Source of the DNA: Comamonadaceae bacterium | GTDB lineage: Bacteria; Pseudomonadota; Gammaproteobacteria; Burkholderiales; Burkholderiaceae_C | Length of the DNA stretch: 8,631 nucleotides | Direction: 5' to 3' | Assembly: GCA_947458305.1 (NCBI GenBank) | Contig: CANGZO010000092.1 | Coordinates: 1 to 8,631 of the forward strand | Shown here: one piece after another, positions 1 through 5,818 of the stretch | Layout: each line of letters begins with the position of its first letter | How positions within the stretch are numbered: position 1 is the first letter of the stretch | Program-made: the position numbers and the translations under genes | Notes under the pieces: generated by a model | What the model was told of the DNA's origin: nothing | Databases searched by the model: none | What the model saw: only the letters and a program-made list of their open reading frames with translations

Positions 1-1
1 G

Positions 2-550
2 GCCGAACGCTACAACTTCCAACCCGATGACTTTGCACGCCTGACCCTGATGGAAAGCGGCGGCATGAACCCGCAAGCGAGCAACGGCAACTGCCACGGC
101 ATCATCCAATTTTGCGATGGCCCCAACCGTGGGGCCGCATCGGTCGGCTTCAAAGACAACCCGCGCGCCATATTGGGCATGGGCCTGCTGCAACAGCTTG
201 ATCTGGTCGACCGCTACTTTGGCCAAGCCGGCCTGCGCGTCAAAGGCCCACCCATTGGCCTCGATGACCTGTACTTGACCGTTTTGACCCCCGCCGCTCG
301 GCAAGAGACCCGGCCTGACGCCCCCCTGGCGATTGCAGGTCCACAAGCGCGCTACCTGCACACCGGCCATGACACGCGCAACCCCATCACGCGCAACTCC
401 ATCTTGTCTGGCCTGCACCAGCTGACCCAAAATCTGCTGGGCCCGATGCCCCAGACGGCCCAAGGGCCGAACACGCCTGCCCCCCACAAAGTCCATCTGG
501 CGCGCCTTTATGACGAAGTGGCGCAAACCCAGCCCAGCGCCCAGCGCTGA
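2..550 (+). CDS. Lysozyme/transglycosylase-like protein, 5'-truncated
   Basis: The reading frame is open from base 2, so the true start lies before the window; the first visible ATG (50) falls inside the conserved motif and is not the start. The visible 182 residues begin with a pattern typical of soluble lytic transglycosylase or phage-lysozyme folds: a Glu-Ser-Gly-Gly (Glu codon at 53-55, the likely catalytic acid), then Asn-Pro-x-Ala, then Gly-Ile-Ile-Gln-Phe. These are followed by a GLLQQLDLVDRYF helix and a DLYLTVLTPAA segment, as in phage-type family members. The last ~45 residues are Pro/Gln/Ala-rich and look unstructured. Two Cys residues bracket the GIIQF strand, which is unusual. 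Such proteins cleave the peptidoglycan glycan strand. The gene lies 210 bases before flgB but is followed by a hairpin and a new promoter, so it is probably a separate unit. A flagellar role is inference from position only; a prophage or general wall enzyme is the alternative. Confidence 0.6.
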   Translation, partial: AERYNFQPDDFARLTLMESGGMNPQASNGNCHGIIQFCDGPNRGAASVGFKDNPRAILGMGLLQQLDLVDRYFGQAGLRVKGPPIGLDDLYLTVLTPAARQETRPDAPLAIAGPQARYLHTGHDTRNPITRNSILSGLHQLTQNLLGPMPQTAQGPNTPAPHKVHLARLYDEVAQTQPSAQR

Positions 551-551
551 A

Positions 552-573
552 GGGCGGCAATGCCTTGCCGCCC
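552..573 (+). terminator. Hairpin after the lysozyme-like gene, possible terminator
   Basis: A perfect 9-bp stem (GGGCGGCAA, loop TGCC, TTGCCGCCC) starts one base after the TGA at 548-550. No T-run follows, so it is not a textbook intrinsic terminator. It may stop transcription weakly, protect the 3' end, or act with Rho. Its 3' arm can also pair with CGGCAA at 576-581, giving a second, mutually exclusive hairpin. Confidence 0.5.
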
Positions 574-650
574 AGCGGCAAGCAGGGCGAAAGTTGGCCG
601 CTTTGCATGGACTGCTGCGATGGCGAACCCTGCAAATCACCCCAATTTGG

Positions 651-667
651 TTGGCACAGCTTTTGCG
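651..667 (+). promoter_or_regulatory. Sigma-54 (RpoN) promoter of the flg operon
   Basis: The sequence TTGGCACAGCTTTTGCG matches the -24/-12 consensus TGGCACG-N4-TTGCW closely. The invariant GG (653-654) and GC (665-666) are separated by exactly 10 bases. Transcription would start about 12 bases after the GC, near 678, giving a leader of roughly 83 bases before flgB. It is the only strong promoter-like element I see upstream of the operon. RpoN promoters need an ATP-hydrolysing activator, and in flagellar systems this is usually FleQ/FlrA or a relative. Confidence 0.82.
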
Positions 668-699
668 TATATCGACTGAGCAAAGCCTTTCTTGAGGGC

Positions 700-718
700 T
701 TGACGTCAAAAGATTGAC
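700..718 (+). promoter_or_regulatory. Putative FleQ-type activator box in the flgB leader
   Basis: Three TTGAC half-sites lie here in alternating orientation: TTGAC (700-704), GTCAA (705-709) and TTGAC (714-718). The first two form a perfect 10-bp palindrome, TTGACGTCAA. The last two form GTCAAAAGATTGAC (705-718), which matches 12 of 14 positions of the Pseudomonas FleQ box as I recall it (GTCAATAAATTGAC). The site lies about 22-40 bases downstream of the predicted start. FleQ is known to act from leader positions at several Pseudomonas flagellar promoters. Identity of the binding protein is inference. Confidence 0.5.
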
Positions 719-750
719 GCAACGGTATCCAGCAACCCAGTCACCAGCAC

Positions 751-755
751 AGGAG
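751..755 (+). promoter_or_regulatory. Ribosome binding site of flgB
   Basis: AGGAG sits 5 bases before the ATG at 761. It is one of only three clear Shine-Dalgarno sequences in the operon, with those of flgE and flgG. Confidence 0.75.
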
Positions 756-760
756 TCGGT

Positions 761-1147
761 ATGAACTTATTGAACAACGCACTCGGCGTGCACGAACGTG
801 CATTGAGCGTCAAAAGCCGACGACTCGAGGTGCTGGCTCAAAACATTGCCAATGCCGACACCCCTCATTACAAAGCGCGTGACATCGATTTCAAGGCGGT
901 CATGACCGCTACGCAACAAGACAACGCCATGAAGTCCACCGACCAAGGCCACTTTTCGCAGGGGCAAGGCCTGGACGCCGATGGCATGCGCTTCAGAACC
1001 CCCTTCAACACCTCGTTTGACGGCAACACCGTGGAGATGAGTGTGGAGCAAGCCCAATACGGTAAAGCCGCTGCCGATTACCAAGCCACCCTGAACTTTC
1101 TGGAAAGCCGGGTCAGCGGTCTGCGCAAAGCTTTGAGAGGCGATTGA
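761..1147 (+). CDS. flgB: Flagellar proximal rod protein FlgB
   Basis: FlgB is a subunit of the proximal rod, the part of the flagellar drive shaft nearest the MS-ring, and is exported by the flagellar type III system without a cleaved signal. The product has 128 residues, close to the family norm. The N-terminal rod/hook signature is at about residues 12-45 (ALSVKSRRLEVLAQNIANADTP, with Tyr-Lys-Ala-Arg-Asp after it). The C-terminal rod motif is at about 88-128 (GNTVEMSVEQAQYGKAAADYQ, then a helix ending in LRKALRGD). These two ends form the coiled alpha-domain of axial proteins. It is the first gene of the operon, with a clear AGGAG site, and is expected to be driven by the sigma-54 promoter at 651-667. 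flgC follows with a 2-base gap. Identification is secure from both termini and from gene order. Confidence 0.97.
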   Translation: MNLLNNALGVHERALSVKSRRLEVLAQNIANADTPHYKARDIDFKAVMTATQQDNAMKSTDQGHFSQGQGLDADGMRFRTPFNTSFDGNTVEMSVEQAQYGKAAADYQATLNFLESRVSGLRKALRGD

Positions 1148-1149
1148 TC

Positions 1150-1575
1150 ATGAGCATGGACAAAATTTTCGGCATCGCTGGCACTGCCCTGAACGCGCAG
1201 CTGACGCGCATGAACTCGACCGCCTCCAACTTGGCCAATGCCGGTACGGTCTCGACCAACGAAAAAGACGCCTTTCGGGCCAAGCGCCCTGTTTTCAAGG
1301 CCCTGATCAGCGAAGAGATGACGCACAAAGGCGCCGCCTACCAAGGCGGCGTCAAGGTCGACCGCATGGCGGACGACACCGCCCCACCGCGCCGTGTCTC
1401 TGACCCGAAAAACCCGTTGGCCGACAAAGACGGTTACGTCTACCAATCCAACGTGAGCGAAGTCACTGAGATGGTCGAAATGATGGCCGCCGCCCGCTCT
1501 TACCAAAACAACGTCGAAGTGATCAACACGGCGCGTCAATTGATGATGCGCACGCTGGACATCTCCAAGGCCTGA
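1150..1575 (+). CDS. flgC: Flagellar proximal rod protein FlgC
   Basis: FlgC is a proximal rod subunit that stacks with FlgB and FlgF in the periplasm. The 141-residue product starts MSMDKIFGIAGTALNAQ and carries the axial motif MNSTASNLANAGTVST at about residues 18-33. A helix near 101-125 contains NVSEVTEMVEMMAAARSYQNN, followed by NTARQLMMRTL, both typical of FlgC. I chose the ATG at 1150, two bases after the flgB stop, because the AG-rich GAGAGG at 1135-1140 is then 9 bases upstream. A TTG at 1144 overlapping the flgB stop would extend the protein by two residues, but its spacing to that site is only 3 bases. An ATG at 1156 is also possible. The tight flgB-flgC junction suggests translational coupling. 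No oddities are seen. Confidence 0.96.
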   Translation: MSMDKIFGIAGTALNAQLTRMNSTASNLANAGTVSTNEKDAFRAKRPVFKALISEEMTHKGAAYQGGVKVDRMADDTAPPRRVSDPKNPLADKDGYVYQSNVSEVTEMVEMMAAARSYQNNVEVINTARQLMMRTLDISKA

Positions 1576-1589
1576 CCTGAAAGCACACC

Positions 1590-2279
1590 ATGGCCACCCC
1601 CAATGTGACATCGTCTAGCCTGCTCAAGAACGTCTCTCGGTACGAGGACGTCAAAGAGGCCGCCAAAAAAACCAAAGAAGAAATGGGTAAACAGGAATTC
1701 CTGACCCTCTTCACGGCCCAACTGCAAAACCAAAACCCTCTGGAGCCCGTCAAAAACGAGGCTTTTGTCGCACAACTGGCGCAGTTCTCGCAGCTCGAAG
1801 CCTTGACCAACATGCAGGGCTCGCTGGACAAATTCGTCACCTCCATGTCGGGCGAGCGCATGCTGGGCAGCGCCTCCTTGATCGGGAAAAAAGTGTCTGT
1901 CACCGATACGCCAACGCAGCTGAACACCGGTGGCGACATCACAGGCAACATCGACCTGCCCACAGGTGCCAGCGGTGTTCAGATCAGCGTCTTTGATGCA
2001 CAAGGCCGCTTGGTGCAAGAACTGATTGCCGGCCCCCAAATGCCGGGCAGTATGCCCATCGCCTGGGATGGCAAAGACGCCACCAACAAACCTGCCCCGC
2101 CCGGCCTGTACCGCTTGAGCGCCACAGCCGTGGTCAATGGCCAAACCAGCAAAGTCCCCGTCAACACCCTGTCTACCGTGCGCTCGATTGCCTCGAATCC
2201 GACCGACGGCAGCGTGAGTGTCGAAGTCGACGGCGGCAAGACCCTGCTGCTCACCGACGTCAAGCGGGTGGGCATCTGA
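1590..2279 (+). CDS. flgD: Flagellar hook assembly (cap) protein FlgD
   Basis: FlgD forms the temporary scaffold at the tip of the growing hook, allows FlgE subunits to polymerise, and is not part of the finished flagellum. The product has 229 residues, normal for the family. The N-terminal signature is at about residues 35-75: QEFLTLFTAQLQNQNPLEPV, then FVAQLAQFSQLEAL. This is followed by beta-rich Tudor-like strands (about 88-110 and 180-229) that flank an Ig-like FlgD domain at about 115-178. The Ig-like domain shows VFDAQGRLVQEL and, further on, IAWDGKDATN and PPGLYRLSA. The start follows the flgC stop by 14 bases; only a weak GAAAG (1579-1583) precedes it. Its position before flgE matches its role as the hook cap. 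Confidence 0.96.
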   Translation: MATPNVTSSSLLKNVSRYEDVKEAAKKTKEEMGKQEFLTLFTAQLQNQNPLEPVKNEAFVAQLAQFSQLEALTNMQGSLDKFVTSMSGERMLGSASLIGKKVSVTDTPTQLNTGGDITGNIDLPTGASGVQISVFDAQGRLVQELIAGPQMPGSMPIAWDGKDATNKPAPPGLYRLSATAVVNGQTSKVPVNTLSTVRSIASNPTDGSVSVEVDGGKTLLLTDVKRVGI

Positions 2280-2350
2280 CCCCCAGACCCACGCCTGCAG
2301 CCCTTATCTATTCATTCATCTGACACAACGCATCACAGGAGCCTTCCAGC
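2280..2350 (+). other. Short flgD-flgE spacer
   Basis: This 71-base gap is the longest non-coding stretch inside the operon. It is pyrimidine-rich and holds the flgE ribosome binding site, but I see no convincing -24/-12, -35/-10 or sigma-28 motif and no strong hairpin. Confidence 0.6.
2337..2341 (+). promoter_or_regulatory. Ribosome binding site of flgE
   Basis: AGGAG lies 9 bases before the ATG at 2351. A strong site fits the high copy number of the hook protein. Confidence 0.75.
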
Positions 2351-4990
2351 ATGTCGTTTTACACCTCGCTCACCGGACTGAACTCAGCCACCGCCCAGTT
2401 GGCTGTCACCTCCAACAACATCGCCAACGTCGGCACCTCGGGCTTCAAGCGCTCACGCGCTGACTTTGGCGACATCTTCTCGACCTCGCCTCTGCAAAAG
2501 TCGTCCAGCAACATCGGCCAGGGCGTCTCGCTCAAGCAAGTGAGCCAGGAGTTCAGCCAGGGCAACATCTCCACATCGGGCAACTCGCTCGACCTGGCCA
2601 TCACCGGTGACGGCTTTTTCCCGCTCAAAACACCGGACGGTCTGCAAGACATTTACACCCGCAACGGCTCCTTCACCCTGAACGACCAAAACAACGTGGT
2701 CAACTCCACCGGCCAACGCCTGATGGCCGCCTCGGTCGACTCGTCCGGCAAAGCCGACTTGACCAACCTGAACGCCCTCACCATCCCCCCCAAAACATCG
2801 GGCGAAGCGGTTGAAACCACCCAAATTCAGCTGGGCTTGAACTTGCCCGCCGACTCGAGCGTGATCGAAGGAGACTTTGATCGCAGCAACCCCAGCACCT
2901 TCAACAAAAGCACCGCCTTGACGGTGTATGACAGCGGCGGCAACGGCTACTTGGCCACCGTTTATTACGTCAAGACCCAAAACGCCAGCCAAGCCAGCCC
3001 ACAAAGCAAATGGCAAACCTTCTTTTATGTGGGCGACACCCTGGTTAAACCTGCCCTGCAGCAATCCACCAACACCACCGGTAGCCCGCTTTTCGTCAAC
3101 AAATACGGCGATGTCTTGCCCAAGAGCGACCCACGGGTCATCCCCTCATCCGGCACCATGGAGATGTACTCCTTGGACGACCAGTCGAACAAAAGAACCT
3201 CTGAATCGGCCAGCGTGACGGGCAAACCCTACAGTGCCCCAGTTCTGGCCACCAAGACCGCTGGTGGGGCCATTGGCAAAGGTTCGATCTCACTGGAAAT
3301 CACCCAAAGTGGCACAACTTATCCGCTCACCTACAACCTCACCGTGGCCGACCGGTACCCCGAAGCACTGGCCAAGAACATCGAGAATTTGGTCAACGAA
3401 AAGTTGCTCTCCAAAGGCGAAACCGCACGCGTCAAAGTCGAGTGGGATCCTGGCAGTACCACCCCACCCACCCAAGCCGCATCGTTCAAATTGACCAACC
3501 GGACAGGCGTCACGCAGGTCAAAACAATGGCTGCCAACGCCACCCCAGCCACGCTCAGTGCCGATCTGATCAAAGCCAGAGGCGATGCCTTCAATTCCAG
3601 CAACAAGCTGGAATTCAACATCAACATCGATGAAATGGGCAGCCCCATGACCATCAATTACGAACTCCTCCAAGACGACAAAGACCCCGTTGCTTTGGCC
3701 AGAAACCTGGGTATTTTCATCAACAACGAGTTGGGCAAAAGCAGCAACTCAGACCCCCGGTTTGGCATCAAGGTTTCATTTGAAGCCGACACCAACTCGT
3801 TCAAATTCTCCTCTGGCACCACCGGCGACAACTCCTCCATCACGATCAGCGGCGCCAAGGCCGATGCCCAGGCCATATTGGGCCTGCCCGACCCTAACGC
3901 CACCGGCACCAACCCCAAAGAGCTGCGCGTGGACCCCAGCATCACCGAAGCCGTCCGAGGCAAAGCCAGCACCCCCGCGGTCATGCGGGGCGATGTGATC
4001 ACCTCCAACACGTCGGGCGCCATGCGTGTGAGCTCCACCAACAAAGACTTTTTCGTCACCTTGGGCAATATCTCCGGCAACATCGAATTGGAGCCAGGCA
4101 ACTACCCCAGTATGGACAAGTTTGCTGTGGCGCTGCAAGACTCCATCAACACCCTGGTGGACACCACCACCGGCCTGAAAGTCAGCGGCATCACCGTCGG
4201 CTGGGATGCCACCGCCAAGCGCCTGAGCTTCACAACCGGCGAAACCGGTGAAGCCGTTTCGCTGCAAATCTCTGGCTCACCCGACTGGGGCTTGGCCAAC
4301 ACAGAAATGGCTTACGGCGCCAACAACCAATGGGTTGAGCTCAAGCAATTCACACAGAACGGCGTGCCGCAATACGTCAAAAACGGCGAACAAACCGAGG
4401 ACATCACCGAACTGTCCACCAAAACCCAGTGGTGGCCCGTGTACCTGGACCGTGGCGAGTTGAGCTTTGACCTGACCGGTAAACCCCTGTCCCCCCTGAC
4501 CAAGATGCCCTTTGAAACGGCCTTCTTGGACGGTGGTAAGGGTGCCCTGACCATGTCGATTGACTTCACCCAGTCCACCCAATACTCCAGCGCCTTTGCC
4601 GTGCTCTCGCAGTCACAAGACGGCGCCCCTGAAGGTGAACTGATGGGTTTGAACATCGGTGTGGACGGCTTGGTCAACGCCACCTACTCCAACGGCTCGC
4701 AAGTCTCACTGGGCAAGATCGTGCTGGCCAACTTCTCCAGCCCATCCGGCTTGCGCCAAGTGGGTGACGCCAGTTATTTGTCATCGGCCACATCCGGTAT
4801 TGCCAAGATCGGTGAAGCGGGCTCGGCCGGTTTCGGTTCGATCCGCGCCGGTGCCACCGAGCGCGCCAACGTGGACTTGACGCAAGAGCTGGTTGACCTG
4901 ATCACTGCACAACGAAACTTCCAGGCCAATGCCAAGGCCATCGAGACCAGCTCCACCATGACCAGCGCCATCATCAACATCCGTGCTTGA
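2351..4990 (+). CDS. flgE: Flagellar hook protein FlgE, oversized form
   Basis: FlgE polymerises into the flexible hook (universal joint) outside the outer membrane. The N-terminus is classical: MSFYTSLTGLNSATAQLAVT, with SNNIANVGTSGFKRSR at residues 21-36 and GDGFF near 86-90. Residues 155-227 look like the start of the outer FlgE domain (TALTVYDSGGNGY, then a Trp-Gln-Thr-Phe-Phe-Tyr strand). The C-terminal part from about 700 is also typical: DFTQSTQYSS, YSNGSQVSLGKIVLANFSSP, then NVDLTQELVDLITAQRNFQA ending in INIRA. Total length is 879 residues, against roughly 400 in enteric bacteria. The excess is one block at about 230-690 between the two halves of the outer region, with three diverged domain copies (311-394, 418-512, 558-653). 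Codon and base use in the block resembles the flanks, so I see no recent insertion or frameshift. Just before the NVDL motif it reads ATERA, where LE-x-S is commoner. The extra domains probably face outward on the hook surface. Confidence 0.95.
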   Translation: MSFYTSLTGLNSATAQLAVTSNNIANVGTSGFKRSRADFGDIFSTSPLQKSSSNIGQGVSLKQVSQEFSQGNISTSGNSLDLAITGDGFFPLKTPDGLQDIYTRNGSFTLNDQNNVVNSTGQRLMAASVDSSGKADLTNLNALTIPPKTSGEAVETTQIQLGLNLPADSSVIEGDFDRSNPSTFNKSTALTVYDSGGNGYLATVYYVKTQNASQASPQSKWQTFFYVGDTLVKPALQQSTNTTGSPLFVNKYGDVLPKSDPRVIPSSGTMEMYSLDDQSNKRTSESASVTGKPYSAPVLATKTAGGAIGKGSISLEITQSGTTYPLTYNLTVADRYPEALAKNIENLVNEKLLSKGETARVKVEWDPGSTTPPTQAASFKLTNRTGVTQVKTMAANATPATLSADLIKARGDAFNSSNKLEFNINIDEMGSPMTINYELLQDDKDPVALARNLGIFINNELGKSSNSDPRFGIKVSFEADTNSFKFSSGTTGDNSSITISGAKADAQAILGLPDPNATGTNPKELRVDPSITEAVRGKASTPAVMRGDVITSNTSGAMRVSSTNKDFFVTLGNISGNIELEPGNYPSMDKFAVALQDSINTLVDTTTGLKVSGITVGWDATAKRLSFTTGETGEAVSLQISGSPDWGLANTEMAYGANNQWVELKQFTQNGVPQYVKNGEQTEDITELSTKTQWWPVYLDRGELSFDLTGKPLSPLTKMPFETAFLDGGKGALTMSIDFTQSTQYSSAFAVLSQSQDGAPEGELMGLNIGVDGLVNATYSNGSQVSLGKIVLANFSSPSGLRQVGDASYLSSATSGIAKIGEAGSAGFGSIRAGATERANVDLTQELVDLITAQRNFQANAKAIETSSTMTSAIINIRA
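3281..3532 (+). repeat. FlgE internal domain, copy 1
   Basis: This codes for FlgE residues 311-394. The order of elements is a beta strand (GSISLEI), a Gly-rich turn and Tyr-Pro-Leu-Thr-Tyr strand, a helix (PEALAKNIENLVNEKL), a VKVEWD strand, and a SFKLTNRTG hairpin. Copies 2 and 3 share this order. The similarity is at protein level only; no DNA repeat is evident. Confidence 0.6.
3602..3886 (+). repeat. FlgE internal domain, copy 2
   Basis: This codes for FlgE residues 418-512. It has the strand KLEFNINI, the turn and strand MTINYEL, the helix DPVALARNLGIFINNEL, the strand GIKVSFEAD, and the hairpin SFKFSSGTTGDNSSITISG, ending AILGL. It matches copy 1 in the helix (A-x-N-x-x-x-x-x-N-x-x-L) and in the SFK hairpin, and copy 3 in the TTG/ISG segment. 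Confidence 0.6.
4022..4309 (+). repeat. FlgE internal domain, copy 3
   Basis: This codes for FlgE residues 558-653. It has the strand DFFVTLGN, the turn NIELEPGNY, the helix MDKFAVALQDSINTL, the strand GITVGWDATAKR, and the hairpin LSFTTGETGEAVSLQISGS. The TTG-x-TG-x-x-x-S-x-x-ISG pattern closely parallels copy 2. Confidence 0.6.
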
Positions 4991-5031
4991 TGCACTGAGA
5001 TCCCCACCCGCCAACGCAAGACACACACGCC

Positions 5032-5793
5032 ATGGACCGCCTCGTTTTCACCTCGAACGCCACCATCAAAGAGCATGCGGTTGCACGCCAGGTGCTGGTC
5101 AACGACTTGGCCAACGTCTCCACCGTGGGCTTCAAAAGCAGCTACGACGTGGCCTTGCAGTCGGTCAAGGTTCAAGGCGCAGGATTTGACACCCGGTACC
5201 AGGCCCAAACCATCTCTCGGGACCTGATCCGCATGGATGCAGGTCCGGTCATGGCCACCGGTCGCCCCTTGGATGTCGCGATGACCGAAGGCGCCGTGCT
5301 GACGGTGCAAAGCCCCGATGGCGGTTTGGCGTTCACACGCCGTGGCGACCTCAAGGTCAACATCCAGGGACAACTCGAGAACGGTTCGGGCCATTTGGTT
5401 TTGGGCGAAAACGGCCCCATCACCATCCCACCAGGCCTGATGGTCAACGTGACCGTGGATGGCAGTGTTTTTGCCCGCAACCCCGCCCAAGAAGGCGCTG
5501 CAGCCGATGTGCTGATCGATCGGCTGCGCTTGCGCGATGCCTCGGGCGTCAGTATGGCGCGCCGTCAAGACGGCTTGTTCAAGATTGCTGAAAAGCCCGA
5601 TGGCACCGACATCGAGGTCAGCGGTCTGGAGCTCAGGGTGATTCCCCAAGCCCTGGAAAGCAGCAACGTCAGCGCCATTGAAGCCATGACGCGCTTGATG
5701 GACCAATCGCGCAGCTTCGAAACCCAAATCAAGATCATCAAGGAAACCAAGTCGCTCGACGAGTCCGGCTCTTCCATGATGAAACCCGCTTAA
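5032..5793 (+). CDS. flgF: Flagellar proximal rod protein FlgF
   Basis: FlgF is a rod subunit between FlgC and the distal rod FlgG. The 253-residue product has the expected start MDRLVFTSNATIKEHAVARQ, then the axial motif NDLANVSTVGFKSS at 24-37. A GRPLDVAM segment is at 77-84. The C-terminal end has IPQALESSNVSAIEAMTRLM at 204-223, then RSFETQIKIIKE, all typical of FlgF. It lacks the extra stretch after the N-terminal helix seen in FlgG, which separates the two paralogues. The ATG at 5032 is 41 bases after the flgE stop and has no clear Shine-Dalgarno sequence, so translation may be weak, which suits its low copy number. Gene order between flgE and flgG supports the call. Confidence 0.95.
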   Translation: MDRLVFTSNATIKEHAVARQVLVNDLANVSTVGFKSSYDVALQSVKVQGAGFDTRYQAQTISRDLIRMDAGPVMATGRPLDVAMTEGAVLTVQSPDGGLAFTRRGDLKVNIQGQLENGSGHLVLGENGPITIPPGLMVNVTVDGSVFARNPAQEGAAADVLIDRLRLRDASGVSMARRQDGLFKIAEKPDGTDIEVSGLELRVIPQALESSNVSAIEAMTRLMDQSRSFETQIKIIKETKSLDESGSSMMKPA

Positions 5794-5806
5794 GCCTCAA
5801 TAAGAC

Positions 5807-5810
5807 AGGA
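5807..5810 (+). promoter_or_regulatory. Ribosome binding site of flgG
   Basis: AGGA (within ACAGGAA) lies 8 bases before the ATG at 5819. Confidence 0.65.
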
Positions 5811-5818
5811 ACCTCCCC

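Noticed and set aside
50..550. ATG at 50 as the true start of the first gene
   Set aside because: The frame is open back to base 2, and this Met directly precedes the conserved catalytic Glu-Ser-Gly-Gly, so the domain's N-terminal helix would be lost.
700..728. Sigma-70 promoter with -35 TTGACG at 700-705
   Set aside because: At 17-base spacing the -10 would be CGGTAT, which matches TATAAT poorly; the TTGAC repeats are better explained as activator half-sites.
1144..1575. TTG at 1144 as the flgC start
   Set aside because: Only 3 bases separate it from the purine-rich GAGAGG, and it adds just two residues to the standard MSMDK start; ATG at 1150 has normal spacing.
1536..2144. A 202-codon open frame on the - strand opposite flgD
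   Set aside because: It is a shadow of flgD, has no own ribosome site or recognisable domain, and contains runs of Phe/Leu typical of antisense translation.
4774..5727. A 317-codon open frame on the - strand spanning the flgE-flgF boundary
   Set aside because: It lies antisense to two confidently identified genes, matches no family I recognise, and is rich in His/Gly/Gln/Val as expected of an antisense shadow of GC-biased codons.
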